Source: Taenia hydatigena
Taxonomy: Eukaryota; Platyhelminthes; Cestoda; Cyclophyllidea; Taeniidae
Length of the DNA: 64,000 nt
Direction of reading: 5' to 3'
Assembly (NCBI GenBank): GCA_036345935.2
Contig: JADWOT020001561.1
Span: forward strand, 248,001 to 312,000
Shown here one piece after another: positions 26,101 through 37,447 of the stretch. The position numbers were made by a program, and so were the translations under genes. Under the pieces are notes generated by a model that searched no databases, was not told the origin of the DNA, and saw only the letters and a program-made list of their open reading frames with translations. Position 1 is the stretch's first letter; each line of letters begins with the position of its first letter.

Positions 26101-27764
26101 ATCCGTCAGTAGCAAAATGCGGTTCCATTCGAATAAAAAACATTTTTGCAAACACTGGCATAAAACCCATTCAGCTTATGGTTACCTCATATGCAACCAC
26201 CAAACCCATATTGTTAATCAGAATGATGTTTTGAATTTTAATTGCAGAAATGATATGAGAGGCTTTATAGCATTCCTCATTTCAGTCGTTCAACATACGA
26301 TAGGTGAAGCATGAGAAACGTAGGCTTCAAAAAAGGCTCCCCCATATTCGCAATAAATCCGTTCTAGGTTTTCCTGTTTAATATTTGTCGCGTAGCATTA
26401 AAAAAATGAGGTGATGAAACAGCTCCAAAATGCAAATCTTCATCTTAACAGAATCACCAAGTCGATTAATCAGTGAAAAACAAAGTTGCATACGCAGAAG
26501 AGCTTTTTCTGAGGACTATACTTTTCACATTTCGCCTACTATATGCTGACAATTCAAGCGTCCATCGAAGTAAGTCTCAAAAGCATAGGTTCTTGCCAAA
26601 AGCGTTCGGGGACAAAATAGCCAAGTCACGACTGATAGCGGGTTTAATTGACGAATGGTAGATGTAAAACGAACTAAATGAAACAGATGAAGCGTATAAC
26701 TAGGGGTCTTAGTTGGAAGGAATTTACGAGGAGCAACTGCAACCTCATCAAAGTTAATCTGATTACCCGCCCAAAAACGAACAATAACGATCCAATGAGA
26801 AACGAACTGCATCCACTAAGTGTTAATAGCACACAAATTTCCCATGTGAAATGGAGCACTACCATAAGAGAGCGCCGATTCGACCAGACGCGCACTAACA
26901 AACAATCCTAACCTGTCTGATCGGCATAATAGAAGTAATTTATGTGAGCCGGTCGTACTTCGAACCGAGTCAGTGATAACGCAAGCATTTGCAAAAAAAT
27001 CAACAAGATTTCCCATCGCTTCAAAAGTTGGGCTCAAAAGGGGTGGAGCACAAATGCAACTGGGGCGTTCATTATCAAGTGGGCTAACAGTTGTAGTGAA
27101 AAGACATGATTTGAGGCCTTTTTAAAGTGGGCAATGACGGAGTGGAGTGAGAAAATTTCACCCTCCTTATTAATATGACTAATCGAAGTCGTGTTTGACC
27201 ACAAAATATAGCAATGACGTGAAGAGATAAAGCCGACGCATTGAATAACGCACAGATATATGAGCAAAGAATAAAATCAAATGCTACCTGGCCAACACCA
27301 CCCTCACTCATTCCAGTTTTGCTAGTTAACGCCGAAGATTCCGTATAATCCCCTTCGGTATCAGGAGAGAGGATATCGACGACGTTTAGTCGAGTAAATC
27401 GGTAGGATGATATATGGGTGGGCATGGACTTAATTTCCAGCAGCAGTTGCACCATCCCACTGGGCTGTATACAATGAGCGGAAAGAGGCCAATTCCCATG
27501 AAGCTACAAATGTAGATGGAAACAAAAACCACTTACTCGAATGCGATCATTGAGGTAATATTGACAATTTTTGAGATCGAGACCAAACCGACGCTGAAGA
27601 ATGCAGGCGATTTCATGAAGAGTACGATCAAGTGAGACGATAAGACTTATTCGTTTGTGTGAACTACACGTAGCCTTTGCAAATCGGGAGCCGGAATGAC
27701 TGGGGCGGTTTGAGTTCACCAGGGATGAGTCGGAATTATTCCTCGATTTAAAAATACGGGACAT
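23180..27764 (-). CDS. gabpa: ETS-domain transcription factor, GABP-alpha type (6 exons)
   Basis: Exons on the - strand are 27764-27537, 27464-27288, 25958-25530, 25435-25180, 24751-24033 and 23911-23180. Phases close to give 846 aa. The family's amino-terminal domain is at about residues 30-115 ([16 protein letters not shown], then [12 protein letters not shown]). A Pointed (PNT) domain starts near 270 ([18 protein letters not shown]). The ETS domain is at about 624-707 ([48 protein letters not shown]). The YDGDMI...[13 protein letters not shown] pattern marks GABPA rather than other ETS classes. GABPA pairs with GABP-beta to drive housekeeping and mitochondrial genes in the nucleus. This protein is nearly twice the human length because of a 240-residue Ser/Gly/Thr-rich exon between PNT and ETS, a Gly/Ser/Asn insert inside PNT and an acidic tail. 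The exon 2 donor (GTAGCA) is weak. Confidence 0.9.
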
Positions 27765-28281
27765 TTCTGGCAACTATCCGCAGGATCAAATGTGGTCAGG
27801 ATGGCCGAGAATCATACGATGAAGGATTATTTGTGGATGCAGAGCGGACTGATTATAAAAGTAAACGACGAAGACGCTGCACAAAGTAAATTTATGCGCT
27901 GTCCTTAAATGACTCCAGATTAACGAACGAACTTCGAACAGACTGCAAATAACAGCCGGCACATAAAATGGCGTCACGTTTATTCAAGTCAAGCGCATGG
28001 CTAGCATAAAGGGACAATTAGGTATGAGATTGATACAAACAATCTAAGGTTGCAATACGAAATAATTGAGTCCTATAGCCTAAGTAATCAAGTTTCTAAG
28101 ACATTGCTGCTGAAGAACTAAAATCAATGGGGCATGTAGTTGCACATGCAATGTGACGGAAAGGAGAAGCATTAGGATTCCTGTAATGTGCGGAGCTGTG
28201 CCTACTGCAATTTTTATTTATTATCCTTACAAATACTTCATGATTTAGTTATCGTTCCTTTTCTAGTATCAAGTATTCAAG
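27765..28281. other. Upstream flank of GABPA, no gene seen
   Basis: This probably holds the promoter and 5' untranslated region of the minus-strand GABPA gene. I see no TATA, CCAAT or initiator motif that I would trust. Confidence 0.35.
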
Positions 28282-28468
28282 TGCAGCGTTGCAGCATGTT
28301 CTTAAGGACAAAAGAAGGCATAGTGATTAGGTTGAATTCATATGGCCAGCTTATAGAAAGGATTCGGGGATGCTGGCATGCCTCAGAGGCCAGTCCACCA
28401 TTCCCAAGTAATATAGCTGCCTAAGTGATCGCAACTACAACCGGCAGTAAAACGAACAAATTATTTCA
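28282..28468 (-). mobile_element. Degenerate LTR (copy 4, inverted)
   Basis: The family blocks are recognisable but heavily mutated: TTAAGGACAAAAGAAGGCA, GATGCTGGCATGCC, GAGGCCAGTCCACC and AACCGGCAGT. The palindromic TATA core is lost. It is clearly older than neighbouring copies. Confidence 0.6.
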
Positions 28469-28654
28469 TTGGGGACTTGTCTTCAACTTCTCTTGAAACC
28501 TGCCACATTTTTTGAACTATTCGTAGCACCGACATACTCATCAGGAAACGTAAGAATACATAAAATTAGAACTTAGCTTGTTACTGTAACCTAGGTTAAA
28601 ACCAAAAAATTTGGGTACAAATAAGCTAATCTTTCATTCCAAGCGTCGTCTTTT

Positions 28655-28812
28655 ATAATGCTTTGTTTGTTTGAACTGCCGGTTTCGGTCAGGGTCACAG
28701 AGGTGATCATACGGCTTTAGCTGTGTAGACTGGCCTTTGGGCCATGCCAGAAGCTTATTCTACCTTAGTATCCTGCCTTCTTTTGCCCTCGAGGGAGCCT
28801 TAGGACGCTGCA
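28655..28812 (+). mobile_element. LTR (copy 5), partial
   Basis: Plus-strand copy running from ATGCTTTGTTTG to GGACGCTGCA. A segment with the CCCTCTG and palindromic TATA blocks is deleted between AGCTTAT and TCTACC. The following TCTTTGGC may be the decayed start of a primer-binding site. Confidence 0.7.
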
Positions 28813-28826
28813 TCTTTGGCGCTCTC

Positions 28827-29018
28827 TGTAGCGTCCCGAGGCTCCCTCGAAGGCAAAAGAAGGCAGGATACTAGAGTAGAATATATACATATATTCAACG
28901 GGCAGAGGAAAATAAGCTGCTAGCATAGTCCGGTGGCCAGCCTTCACAGCTGGGGGCAAGATGGCCACCCCTCTGTGACCCTGACCGAAACCGGTAGTTC
29001 ATAAAAACAAAGCATTAC
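28827..29018 (-). mobile_element. LTR (copy 6, solo, inverted) with target-site duplication
   Basis: It runs from TGTAGCGTCCCGAGG to AAAGCATTAC. The bases just before it (GCTCTC, 28821-28826) are repeated just after it (GCTCTC, 29019-29024), as expected for a target-site duplication. It lies head to head with copy 5, 14 bases away. Confidence 0.75.
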
Positions 29019-29325
29019 GCTCTCTTATTCAACCTCCCACATTAGTCATCATAGTGTAATCTGTGCTGTAAGAAAACACTTATAGGCCAACAGTAGTGTA
29101 GCGGCTGTTTTGCGTCCGTTCACTCTTTCTGCTTCTATTTTCATTTCAGAGCTGCTGAATCACACCTATCTGGGCTCTTTCCAGTTGAAAAAATATGAGA
29201 GGAGCGTGAAGACTCCATTCCATCGATATCTTGATGCAGGTATAGTAATAAAACTCTGTGGCAAAGACGTCATTTTGAACCCCTTCGTTAGAGATCTATA
29301 CATATTTTATCTCCCGTGACAGATA

Positions 29326-29510
29326 TGTAATACTTTGGTTGTTAGAACTGCCGTTTTCTGTCAAGGTCACATAGGTGGCCATGTTGCCCTAGCTGAGTGG
29401 GCTGGCCTCTGGGCCATGCCAGCAGCCGTTTTCCCTCTGTCCGGTGAATATATATATTCTATCCTGCCACTTTGTCTTCTTTTGCCTTAAGGGAGCCTCG
29501 GGACGCTACA
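29326..29510 (+). mobile_element. LTR (copy 7, solo) with AGATA target-site duplication
   Basis: It runs from TGTAATACTTTGG to GGGACGCTACA. AGATA precedes it (29321-29325) and AGATA follows it (29511-29515), a clean 5-bp duplication. The palindromic GAATATATATATTC is intact. It shares diagnostic changes (TTTGGTTG, GCCGTTTTCTG) with copy 14 at 55223, so the two belong to one younger subfamily. Confidence 0.85.
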
Positions 29511-29519
29511 AGATACTCT

Positions 29520-30550
29520 CCACCATCGAAACCCTGACTGAAACCGGTAGTCCAAGCAAACCAAGTATTACAGCGACTGACTATGTCCACACAGAAGAAC
29601 TCCAATTACTTGCACTTAAAAAACAGCAGCTACAATTCTGGCAAACAAATTTCTGCTCGTTGAATTACGTTGATTGAGTTATTTGTTAAGTTTTAATAGA
29701 GATTGATGCTTTTCCTGCCCACACTTTTTCGTTGTATTTAACCCGAAAAAAGTATTGTATAATGCTGAAAAGGTCACTGATTGCTCCCACGTTAGCAACG
29801 GTCTCGTCCAACACTTAACTGCCCACTAAAATCGGTTCGCACGATCTACCCTGGTATTCACCGGATTGCATCCATTGCCCACGGCACAAGAAGGTATCGA
29901 AGGTTCACCGTGTCAATTGATGTCTAATCCAACATCCCAGAGCCTCTACCACTTGTAGGGCTAATTTTGCTTCGAATGCATCCCATTCCAAGCGTAAAAT
30001 GCGCCAAATAATCCCGTGCGCCTAATTAAAACGCACAAATCCATTTAGATTTCTTGATTTGCCCTATGCGTCAGATGAAATGATATTATAAAAATGACTG
30101 AAGTTTATTCATGCTAACAATATCCAATTCACCCCTAATATCCGTCAAATAGATCTCCTCCGGTGCCCCAAACAAACTATTTAATTGCGTGCAACATAAG
30201 ATATCGTCAAGAAGCCCATCGTACTTACACCACAAATTACAATCCAAATTTTGAGTTCCTCTGAGCGATTTTATTCGTTACGAGGCCTCAAAAGGAAAGT
30301 TATAGGGAAACCCATGGCTCCTAAAAAATTACATTAACTAAACATTCTAATCATAAAATTTCTCGTTAAAAGCCTACTGAAGAGGGAAGCGAAGGCAATC
30401 AGTGAAGATATAATTCATTCAACTCTTACTACATCACTGTCAAAGGCATAGGGCTACTGTCCATAGGGGCGACGAAATATGGGATCAACCCTGCGTCCAG
30501 CAAGCCACTTGGATATTTTTCTCTTTTTTTAGGCGTTTGACAAATCATGA
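29520..30550. other. Sequence between LTR copies, no gene
   Basis: I see no coding signal. The stretch is AT-rich with scattered stops in all frames. Confidence 0.45.
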
Positions 30551-30735
30551 TGTAGTGCTTTGTTTGTTGGAACTACCGGTTTCGGTGAAGGTCACAGAGG
30601 TGGTCGCAATGCTCTAGCTGCGTAGGCTGACCTCCGAACCATGCCAGCAGCTTATTTCCCTCCGCCCGTTGAATATATGTATTCTACCCTAGTATTCGCC
30701 TTCATTTGCCTTCGAGGGAGCCTCGGGACGCTACA
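30551..30735 (+). mobile_element. LTR (copy 8, solo)
   Basis: It runs from TGTAGTGCTTTG to GGGACGCTACA. The flanks CATGA (30546-30550) and CATGG (30736-30740) match at four of five bases, consistent with a slightly decayed target-site duplication. Confidence 0.8.
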
Positions 30736-30905
30736 CATGGTAATAAAAACTATCCCTACTGATCAAAAAGAGTAATTGGACGAGTCAAGTTTACTTCCCC
30801 AAAAAAATGGTTTTTTTTTTTTTTTTAACAAACACTAACTTATTGTAGACCAAGAAGACATCCCTAAAGAAAAAAGGGACACAATACTCCATCAGAATAC
30901 GTATC

Positions 30906-31078
30906 GTAATACTTTGTTTATTCTGGATGCTGGTTTCGGTCTCGGGCTTAGGCGGCCATAATTTCCTAGCCGCGTGGGCTGACCTTTGGTCCACGCCAGC
31001 AGGCCAGTTCCCTCTGTTTACTGAATGTGTATTCGGCCCTAGTATTATGCCTTCTTTTGTCTTCAAGAAAGAGACCAG
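30906..31078 (+). mobile_element. Degenerate LTR (copy 9)
   Basis: TAATACTTTGTTTATTCTGG opens the copy. GCCGCGTGGGCTGACC, CACGCCAGCAG and TGCCTTCTTTTGTCTTCAAG follow in the expected order. The 3' end is eroded. A run of 18 T's at about 30811-30828 lies just upstream. Confidence 0.65.
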
Positions 31079-31261
31079 CCTACCAGACGAAGGTAACAGG
31101 ATCAACGCGCAAAATGGCCCTTCACCTTTACCGAGAGATAAACAAACAGCAAGCGCGTTATAGTGTAGCCAGTACAATTACACAGGCACTTGTAAAGTTC
31201 ACCAACCATAGAATTCGCAGTTTTGATTGCCGTTTGGACACCACATTTAAATCTTATTACT

Positions 31262-31330
31262 TGTAGCGTCCCGAGGCTCTCTTGAAGGCAAGAAAAGGCA
31301 AAATACTAAGGTAGAATGTATGCATGTATG
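31262..31330 (-). mobile_element. Truncated LTR (copy 10, inverted)
   Basis: TGTAGCGTCCCGAGGCTCTC begins a normal inverted copy, but it breaks off after the TATA-region block at about 31330. It is followed by copy 11. Confidence 0.7.
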
Positions 31331-31344
31331 CATTACGCTGCTTA

Positions 31345-31527
31345 TTGAAGCTTCCTTAGACTTTCTTGAAGGCAAATGAGGCACACTAATGGGCAGAATA
31401 CATGTATTCAAAAAGCAGAGGGATGGTATCGCTAGTAGGTCCCAGAGGCCATTTCACCCAAAAAGCATTAAATGTTTTCCCAAGTCTGCAGCCGAAATCG
31501 GCAATTAAACGAAGTATTTCACATCTA
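31345..31527 (-). mobile_element. Degenerate LTR (copy 11, inverted)
   Basis: The blocks TTCTTGAAGGCAAATGAGGC, ACATGTATTCAAAAAGCAGAGG, CCCAGAGGCC and CGAAATCGGCAATTAAACGA appear in order and are strongly diverged. It has the same orientation as the truncated copy immediately to its left. Confidence 0.6.
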
Positions 31528-32755
31528 GCTCAAAAATCTGCCGTAAGTTGCCAATAGGACGCCACATAGCATGGTATGCATTTCTAAAGAAGTTAAGAGC
31601 ATTGTAGAAGTTCAAAAGTATAAAAAGTTGCCACGAATAGAAAGATTAGATTCCAGATTCTAATTTGATAAAGGCGATTTGAAGCTTCCTGAAGCCATTT
31701 AAGAGGCAAATCTACAATAATAATTACCTTCAAATAGTCGATTTGACCTTGACTAAAGCCTTATTATATTTCTATGACTGTTGGGTCCTGTACTTTTAAC
31801 CTCCTTGAGAAACAAATTTTACAAGGAGTGAAAAAACTCTTTACCAGTTGGGTTCGACTTGATTCGTGAGCGCGCCCATTGATTTGGGTGGTTCTGGTGG
31901 CGTTATTTTTATTAGTGGTATCAGTCGCAGGGTTTTATTTACGCTGTTTGCTAAGGCCACTTAATGTAATAATTATTTTATTTTTTTGCGAATGGGGTAT
32001 ATCTTTTCATTGACAAGCGGTATTTATGCCACAATCTTGTTCACATACTTTGTACAACAGTAGTGCATTACTTATTGCTCGATTGCTGTGTAGGCTTATA
32101 AAGAAGTGTCTTTGAAAGTAATTTGGTTTTCTCTCTATCTTGGTGACAGAGTTGTACTGCTCAAGGATTCTGTTTCTAATCCATACAAGAAATCTAGGTC
32201 ATCTGTGCTTCGAATCCGCTTTTATATAAAATTGGGATTTAAAGATTTCACTCATGCATGTGGAGCTGTAGCTCAACGTTAATTTATTAGTATTTAGTCT
32301 CAGAAGGTAGTAATGTGTAGAACAGTGGTTGCGATAGGATTTTGTGCGTAATTACATATGGGAAGTCGGATTGATGAGTAGGAGCACATTTAACAGAGAT
32401 TGGTACTTACTTCCAGACATCTCAGGGTATATCAAATAACTGTTCTTGAATCCTGTGATTTCAGGGACGTAATACCTAGTGAAGGTTAACAGCTACTGAA
32501 ATTGCCTAACTTAGCTTTCTAAAGTGGAGGTTGCTTTCCAGCTTTTGTTTCACTATGTGGTCATTGAGATTTATGAGGTCCTCTAATATCTTTATTTAGA
32601 TGAGATTTGTCCTTGTTATCTTCTGAATTTTTTACTTGGAAACAGGAAATGATTTCGAATTTTCTGATTGCTTAACATTGGGTTTTGAAAGACCTTTTTA
32701 CAAATGGGGTGCCAGTATTTCATTGTTCGCATTTCAGCTCATTTCATGCACTCAG
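31528..32755. other. Upstream flank of SRF, no gene seen
   Basis: This AT-rich stretch presumably includes the SRF promoter and 5' untranslated region. A splice acceptor-like TTCGCATTTCAG ends at 32737, 18 bases before the SRF ATG, and could serve an untranslated first exon or a trans-spliced leader. Confidence 0.4.
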
Positions 32756-33505
32756 ATGGCGGACATCAAATTTTTCGCTGAAAACCCAGCCAATGATATG
32801 TATACTGATGATGAAGATGCGGACCACTCATTTAATCAGTCCTTCTCTTCCCAACCACATGCGTCTCCCACCAATGGCGATATCCCTTTAAAACGCCGTA
32901 AACTAACTCGAGGCAAACAAAAGATTCCCATTTCTTTTATGCAAGATCGCGTGCGACGTTGTTCAACCTTCTCGAAGCGCAAAACCGGTCTCATGAAGAA
33001 GGCCTTTGAATTAGCTGAGCTCACAGGGGCCGAAGTACTTCTTCTCGTCGCCTCGGAGACCAACCACGTGTACACATTTACGACAAACCGCTTGAAGGCT
33101 ATCATCGACTCGGACCAGGGGAGGGAGCTGATCCAGTCCTGCCTTGGTTCGCGTGCCCAAACTACTACGTCTTCACCATCATTGCCGATCCCGTCATTAA
33201 CTTCGGTACAACAGCAGCCCAGCCAGTCTCTTAGTGATGAGAGTGGGCAAGGTGGCGGTCGATCAGCACTGACAGAGGCGGAACCCCAGACACTTTCAAT
33301 CCAGATGATGGATGGCACCTTGCTCCACTTGCCAGTCACCTTACCTAGCGGGTCGGACCTGGTGTTGCCCCTTTTACCCACCGGAGACATGCGTTCCCGG
33401 TCAGTGACAGGAAAAGTTGTCCCACCGCCGTGCCCAACCGTTGCCAACATTGAGAACCAACCTCAACCCCCCACAACGACTGGGGAAAACCCGGTGGCAC
33501 AATGA
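32756..33505 (+). CDS. srf: Serum response factor, MADS-box (single coding exon)
   Basis: This uninterrupted frame encodes 249 aa. A short acidic leader is followed by a basic stretch (PLKRRKLTRGKQKI) and a MADS box at about residues 51-106 (RVRRCSTFSKRKTGLMKKAFELAE, VLLLVASETNHVYTF). The SRF-specific SAM extension follows at 107-130 (ending RELIQSCL), which separates SRF from MEF2. The protein binds CArG boxes as a dimer in the nucleus and recruits ternary-complex and myocardin-type partners. The carboxyl half is Ser/Gln/Pro-rich and much shorter than in vertebrate SRF (about 500 aa). I chose the ATG at 32756 because an acceptor-like CAG stands just upstream and the frame before it has no supported start. 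Confidence 0.92.
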   Translation: MADIKFFAENPANDMYTDDEDADHSFNQSFSSQPHASPTNGDIPLKRRKLTRGKQKIPISFMQDRVRRCSTFSKRKTGLMKKAFELAELTGAEVLLLVASETNHVYTFTTNRLKAIIDSDQGRELIQSCLGSRAQTTTSSPSLPIPSLTSVQQQPSQSLSDESGQGGGRSALTEAEPQTLSIQMMDGTLLHLPVTLPSGSDLVLPLLPTGDMRSRSVTGKVVPPPCPTVANIENQPQPPTTTGENPVAQ

Positions 33506-34012
33506 CACCCCGTTCTCCTATATACTTTGTAATTTTACTTTGAGTGAATCAAGTCTGCTCGTTCTCTACTTTACGCTTTTGCTTGATGAGGTGTCTCCGT
33601 GATACTCGGGAATGAATTCCTGACCAAGTAGTCCATTGTCAAAGGATACTTGAAAGAGAATAATGCTACATGAGATTTCCTTGAGGAATTAGGGAAGGAG
33701 ATTCCAGCGCGGCAGAAACGACTGACCGCCCGATTAGCCGTCCCTCCCCCCCCTCGGCTACCCCTCATACCACCAAACTAATAGTAAAGCACGAGCTCAT
33801 CGACCGACTTAGAGCTTACCCCCAACTACTCGACACACAATCCCCGAGACCATAGTGTAATATCACATAAGAATCGAGACGCATCAGAAACCCAACCTTC
33901 ACGCGTTTGAAACAACCGTTTGGTTATCCCAACGCACTTTATAACAAGGAGAAAGATATCAGATGGCAAAATATTATGATGCAGTGTGAGAGTGGCGATG
34001 TCCTCATCCGTC
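33506..34012. other. Tail-to-tail intergenic spacer between SRF and ZNF622
   Basis: It must hold both 3' untranslated regions. I see no canonical AATAAA for either gene. A C-rich run (TCCCTCCCCCCCCTC) lies at about 33741-33755. Confidence 0.5.
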
Positions 34013-35509
34013 TCAGTACTGACGTCGAAGGTGTCCACGGAGAACGCAGTTCCCACGCAGGCCCAGCTTGAGATCATATTTGCTCAGCCTAATCCCATTC
34101 AACATCTGGGGAAGGACTTCCGTGTGCGAGACGCCAGAAGCTCCGTAAGAATAATTTGCCAAATTCCCACATCTTGTCGCTTCTAGGGTGGAAAGCCGAC
34201 GTCCACCAATACCTTCACTGCCCATCGTAAGAGAAAGCTGCTTCCGACGCTTCGCTGCCTCACAGAGGTAAGACCCAACATTCTGCCGGTATACTGTCTG
34301 GTAGTACCGCCTGTGTCCCATAAAACCTCCCGATGGCAGGCGAACTTCGTAAACCTCCTCACCTTCCTCTGCATTATCAGGCTAAAGTAAGAATAGCATG
34401 GAACTGGGGGTTGATGAGCACAGAAATTTAGAGTAAAAAATAATGCAGGACAACGCAATAAAGGGTAAATATCAAAGCGCCTATAACATTAGGTAAAGTA
34501 CCAAAACAACCGTTCTGTTGGCCTTATCAAGGGCATAAAATTGGCTGTATAACTCCCCACCAACGCGAGCTATTGGAGGCAGAAGTTGCCCACTTTCCCC
34601 GTCTTCTACTGCTTCAGCAACTGCTAACGCCACAACGACAGGATCCTCTTCACCAATGTAAAGAAAGTTGTGTTCCTTGTCAATCATGTGCATCCGCACT
34701 GCATTAAGAGCCTCTTGACGCAACTGCAAGGGTGAACGCTTGTGTCGATTGTTCCTCCGACCGGAGAACTTCCGGCCACAACCAAGACAAGTAAATTCTT
34801 CCCCAACCAAACGACCCAACTCAGTGAGCAGACCATGTGCGTCCACTAGCTTGTCAAAAAAGGGTAGCACAAAATTATGTGCCTCCTTCATGTGGCGTAG
34901 CACACGAGATTCGGGTTTCGGAGAATCCGCGAAGGAGAGACTACAAAAAAAGCAAGCACCGACCGGTAATGGTTGTCCGAAATTCTCCCCCTCACTAACT
35001 GCTTCAACATCAGTGCCGTCGACACGTTCAATCTCCAAGTCCTTCACGTTCATCTCGCAATTTCCTTCTTGTTTCCTGTAAATGGAACATTAAAATAAAC
35101 ATTGGTAACCATGGTCATTAAAGGCACCGAAGGTGAATCAAGTAAGCCTACCGCTCAAATTCTCTCAATCTGGCCATGTGCTGCCGTGACCTGGCATGAT
35201 TCTCATACGACTTGTTGGAATTGAAAGTTTTCCTACATGACTCACAATGGAAATTCTGAAGAATGAAATGTGGCAACAATAGCAAAATATATAATACCAT
35301 ACCTTTTTATCCTGTGAAATGCTATCTGAACCACAAGCACCAACTGAACCAAGCAACTCGTGTTTCTTTTCAAATTGAGCTTTAGACAATGGCGCTAGTA
35401 AAGCGATGCTACGCTTCAGGTTATATATGTGCCACTCCGAACGCAAGTGAACCCGCATTTCAGTGTCTTGAACATCAGCTTGACAAGTGTGACAACGAGG
35501 AGCACCCAT
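34013..35509 (-). CDS. znf622: ZNF622/REI1-type 60S ribosome biogenesis zinc-finger protein (4 exons)
   Basis: Exons on the - strand are 35509-35303, 35255-35152, 35075-34502 and 34381-34013, giving 417 aa. Two C2H2 fingers of the U1/dsRNA-binding type sit at residues 6-27 (C6, C9, H21, H27) and 73-95 (C73, C76, H89, H95; NSNKSYENHARSRQH). Further Cys/His pairs follow (ACFFCSLSF...RHMKEAH and FTCLGCGRKF). The conserved C-terminal block is YEVRLPSGGFMGHRRYYQ. REI1/ZNF622 acts in the cytoplasm in late 60S subunit maturation, helping release and recycle export factors. The start at 35509 gives the family's usual spacing to the first Cys, and a TTTTTAG acceptor-like site lies just before it. An in-frame ATG at 35539 is the alternative. 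The exon 3 donor could also be about 12 bases earlier. Length is slightly below the human 477. Confidence 0.85.
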
Positions 35510-37259
35510 TTCTCTAAAAAGCACGGCAGAACGCGCCATGAGATCATACGGAAAAGCGCCCAATATAATGGCAAACAAATACTAACTAGTAGATATAGTA
35601 CACATGGATCCTAATTACGTTAAATCCTACGTATCATATTCGAATTAAAAGGTGGCTCTGGCTTCAACAAAGAAACTAGCATTCGCAACAGCATAGGCAG
35701 CGAACAATTAGGTGAGAATTTTCAAGAACCCTGACAACACCCAGCCCGAATAAATAAGTAACGCTTACAAGTATCACAGCCACGCACTGAAAGCCGAACA
35801 CAGAGACAACACACAGCCAATATCAATTGCTTAAAATTGGCGCGCCAGAATCTAGTGCCGTTGTTTTTTCAATTCCCATAGCAAATTTTGCGACTGTGTA
35901 GTGTACACCCCGTTTTAAAAATTTGATCTATTAATATTTTCGCAATTACGTCAAATGCGCCCATCGATCGGGCAGTTGGATATACTATGACTTTTCAGTT
36001 TATTCTATGTTATAATGCATTGCACACACACATACTTATTTAGACCAAAATCAAATTTTCTTGAGCGTCTTACGAAAAACTTAATCAAATGCATCAGCTC
36101 TTCTCACCCTACTTTGCACAATTGACTGAGGACGGTTAGACATGCTTGCCACTGGACTCCCAAATTATCCGCACTTCAGTGATTACATACCCTTTTTGGC
36201 ATCGAATGAGACCCAGGGCTCAATAATAACAAAAAAATGGCGATAAAGAAATACCAGGGATTGATAAAATTCAAGACGGAATAAGCTGTAAGCCATTGTA
36301 TAGTCCTTTCTACTCGAGCGCCTTCCCCATTTTTTCTGTCCACGCTTTTGCTTGGATCGTATGGATTTGAATGCCGGAATATAAGTAGCCTCGAGGCAGA
36401 CTCGGAAACACTATACTGGAATCTTGATGTATGAAGAAAATGTCCATTTGTGGAATAGATGGTGTAGAACTTGTAAAAATATATTTAAGAGGACATAGGG
36501 GTCGGCGAACCATATTCAGTCTTGTTTTCCTATATAACCTTGCTCTTTAATCTTCACTCGCAAACCAGTGGTAAGTCTTCCTCTGAAGCTACTTCCATTT
36601 CGTCGGCACTTGGTCCCTCCACATTAGCTGGCACTAAGTAAAATTCAAAGATTAATGTTTGTTAAAACGTGCTATGTCAACCCGTCTGTTAACAGCCCTT
36701 TAGATTTGGACGTCTCGAGCAGATAAGCCTAATACAGCGCCCCGTGTTACCTACGCGATCGTAATAAAAAGCGTCATTATTGAAGAAATCCTTATTGTTA
36801 GTGCATAAAAAGGATGGGAGTTATAGAGACATTCTGAAAGTCATGTAGTAAAACGGAAGCAGACAGTGCGACGTATAAACGGATAATAAATCACTCATCG
36901 TTAGTTCAAGTTTTAAAATAGTGCCATGGGTGTGACTACTTCCCTTTTTTACCATGAGAATTTGTCAAGTTAGTCTCGCCTCTCATTTTCGCAGCAATTT
37001 ATATTTTCCGCCATTGTACAGGAAAACTTGCAGCAATCTGCATTAACGTTCCGCTGGGGCGTTTGCAAATCAACAAAAGAGGGGAGCTTAGTGGTGACTA
37101 AAGTGGTTTCAGCTCTTGAAATTTATTCTTATCGGGAAAAATACATAGTGGCATGATCTATGTATGTTAAATTATTGTGTAAAATGGCATATTTTGGTTA
37201 AAGCTTTAAGCTTTGAATTCAAAGGTAGCTTTCCTGATTCCAAAAGTGACATAAACTGA
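35510..37259. other. Upstream flank of ZNF622, no other gene seen
   Basis: I found no supported ORF or RNA gene. Short ORFs (for example 36310-36513 on -) lack any resemblance to known families. Confidence 0.4.
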
Positions 37260-37447
37260 TGTAGCGTCCTGAGGCTCTCTCAAAGGCAAAAGAAGGCAGA
37301 TTACTAGGGTGGAATATATATATACTCAACGGGCAGAGGGAGATAAGCCGCTGGCACATCCCAGCGGCCAGCCTACGCAGATGGGGCAGTACGGCCACCC
37401 CTTTGACCCTGACCGAAATCGGTAGTGCAAACAAACAAAGTACTACA
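37260..37447 (-). mobile_element. LTR (copy 12, solo, inverted)
   Basis: It runs from TGTAGCGTCCTGAGG to AAAGTACTACA. It shares AAGCCGCTGGCA and CAGCGGCCAGCCTACGCAGA with copy 2 at 1817, so these two form a subfamily. I see no convincing target-site duplication. Confidence 0.8.

Noticed and set aside
32836..33450. A 204-codon open frame antisense to SRF
   Set aside because: It exists because the SRF exon on the other strand lacks certain codons. It has no domain and no plausible start context.
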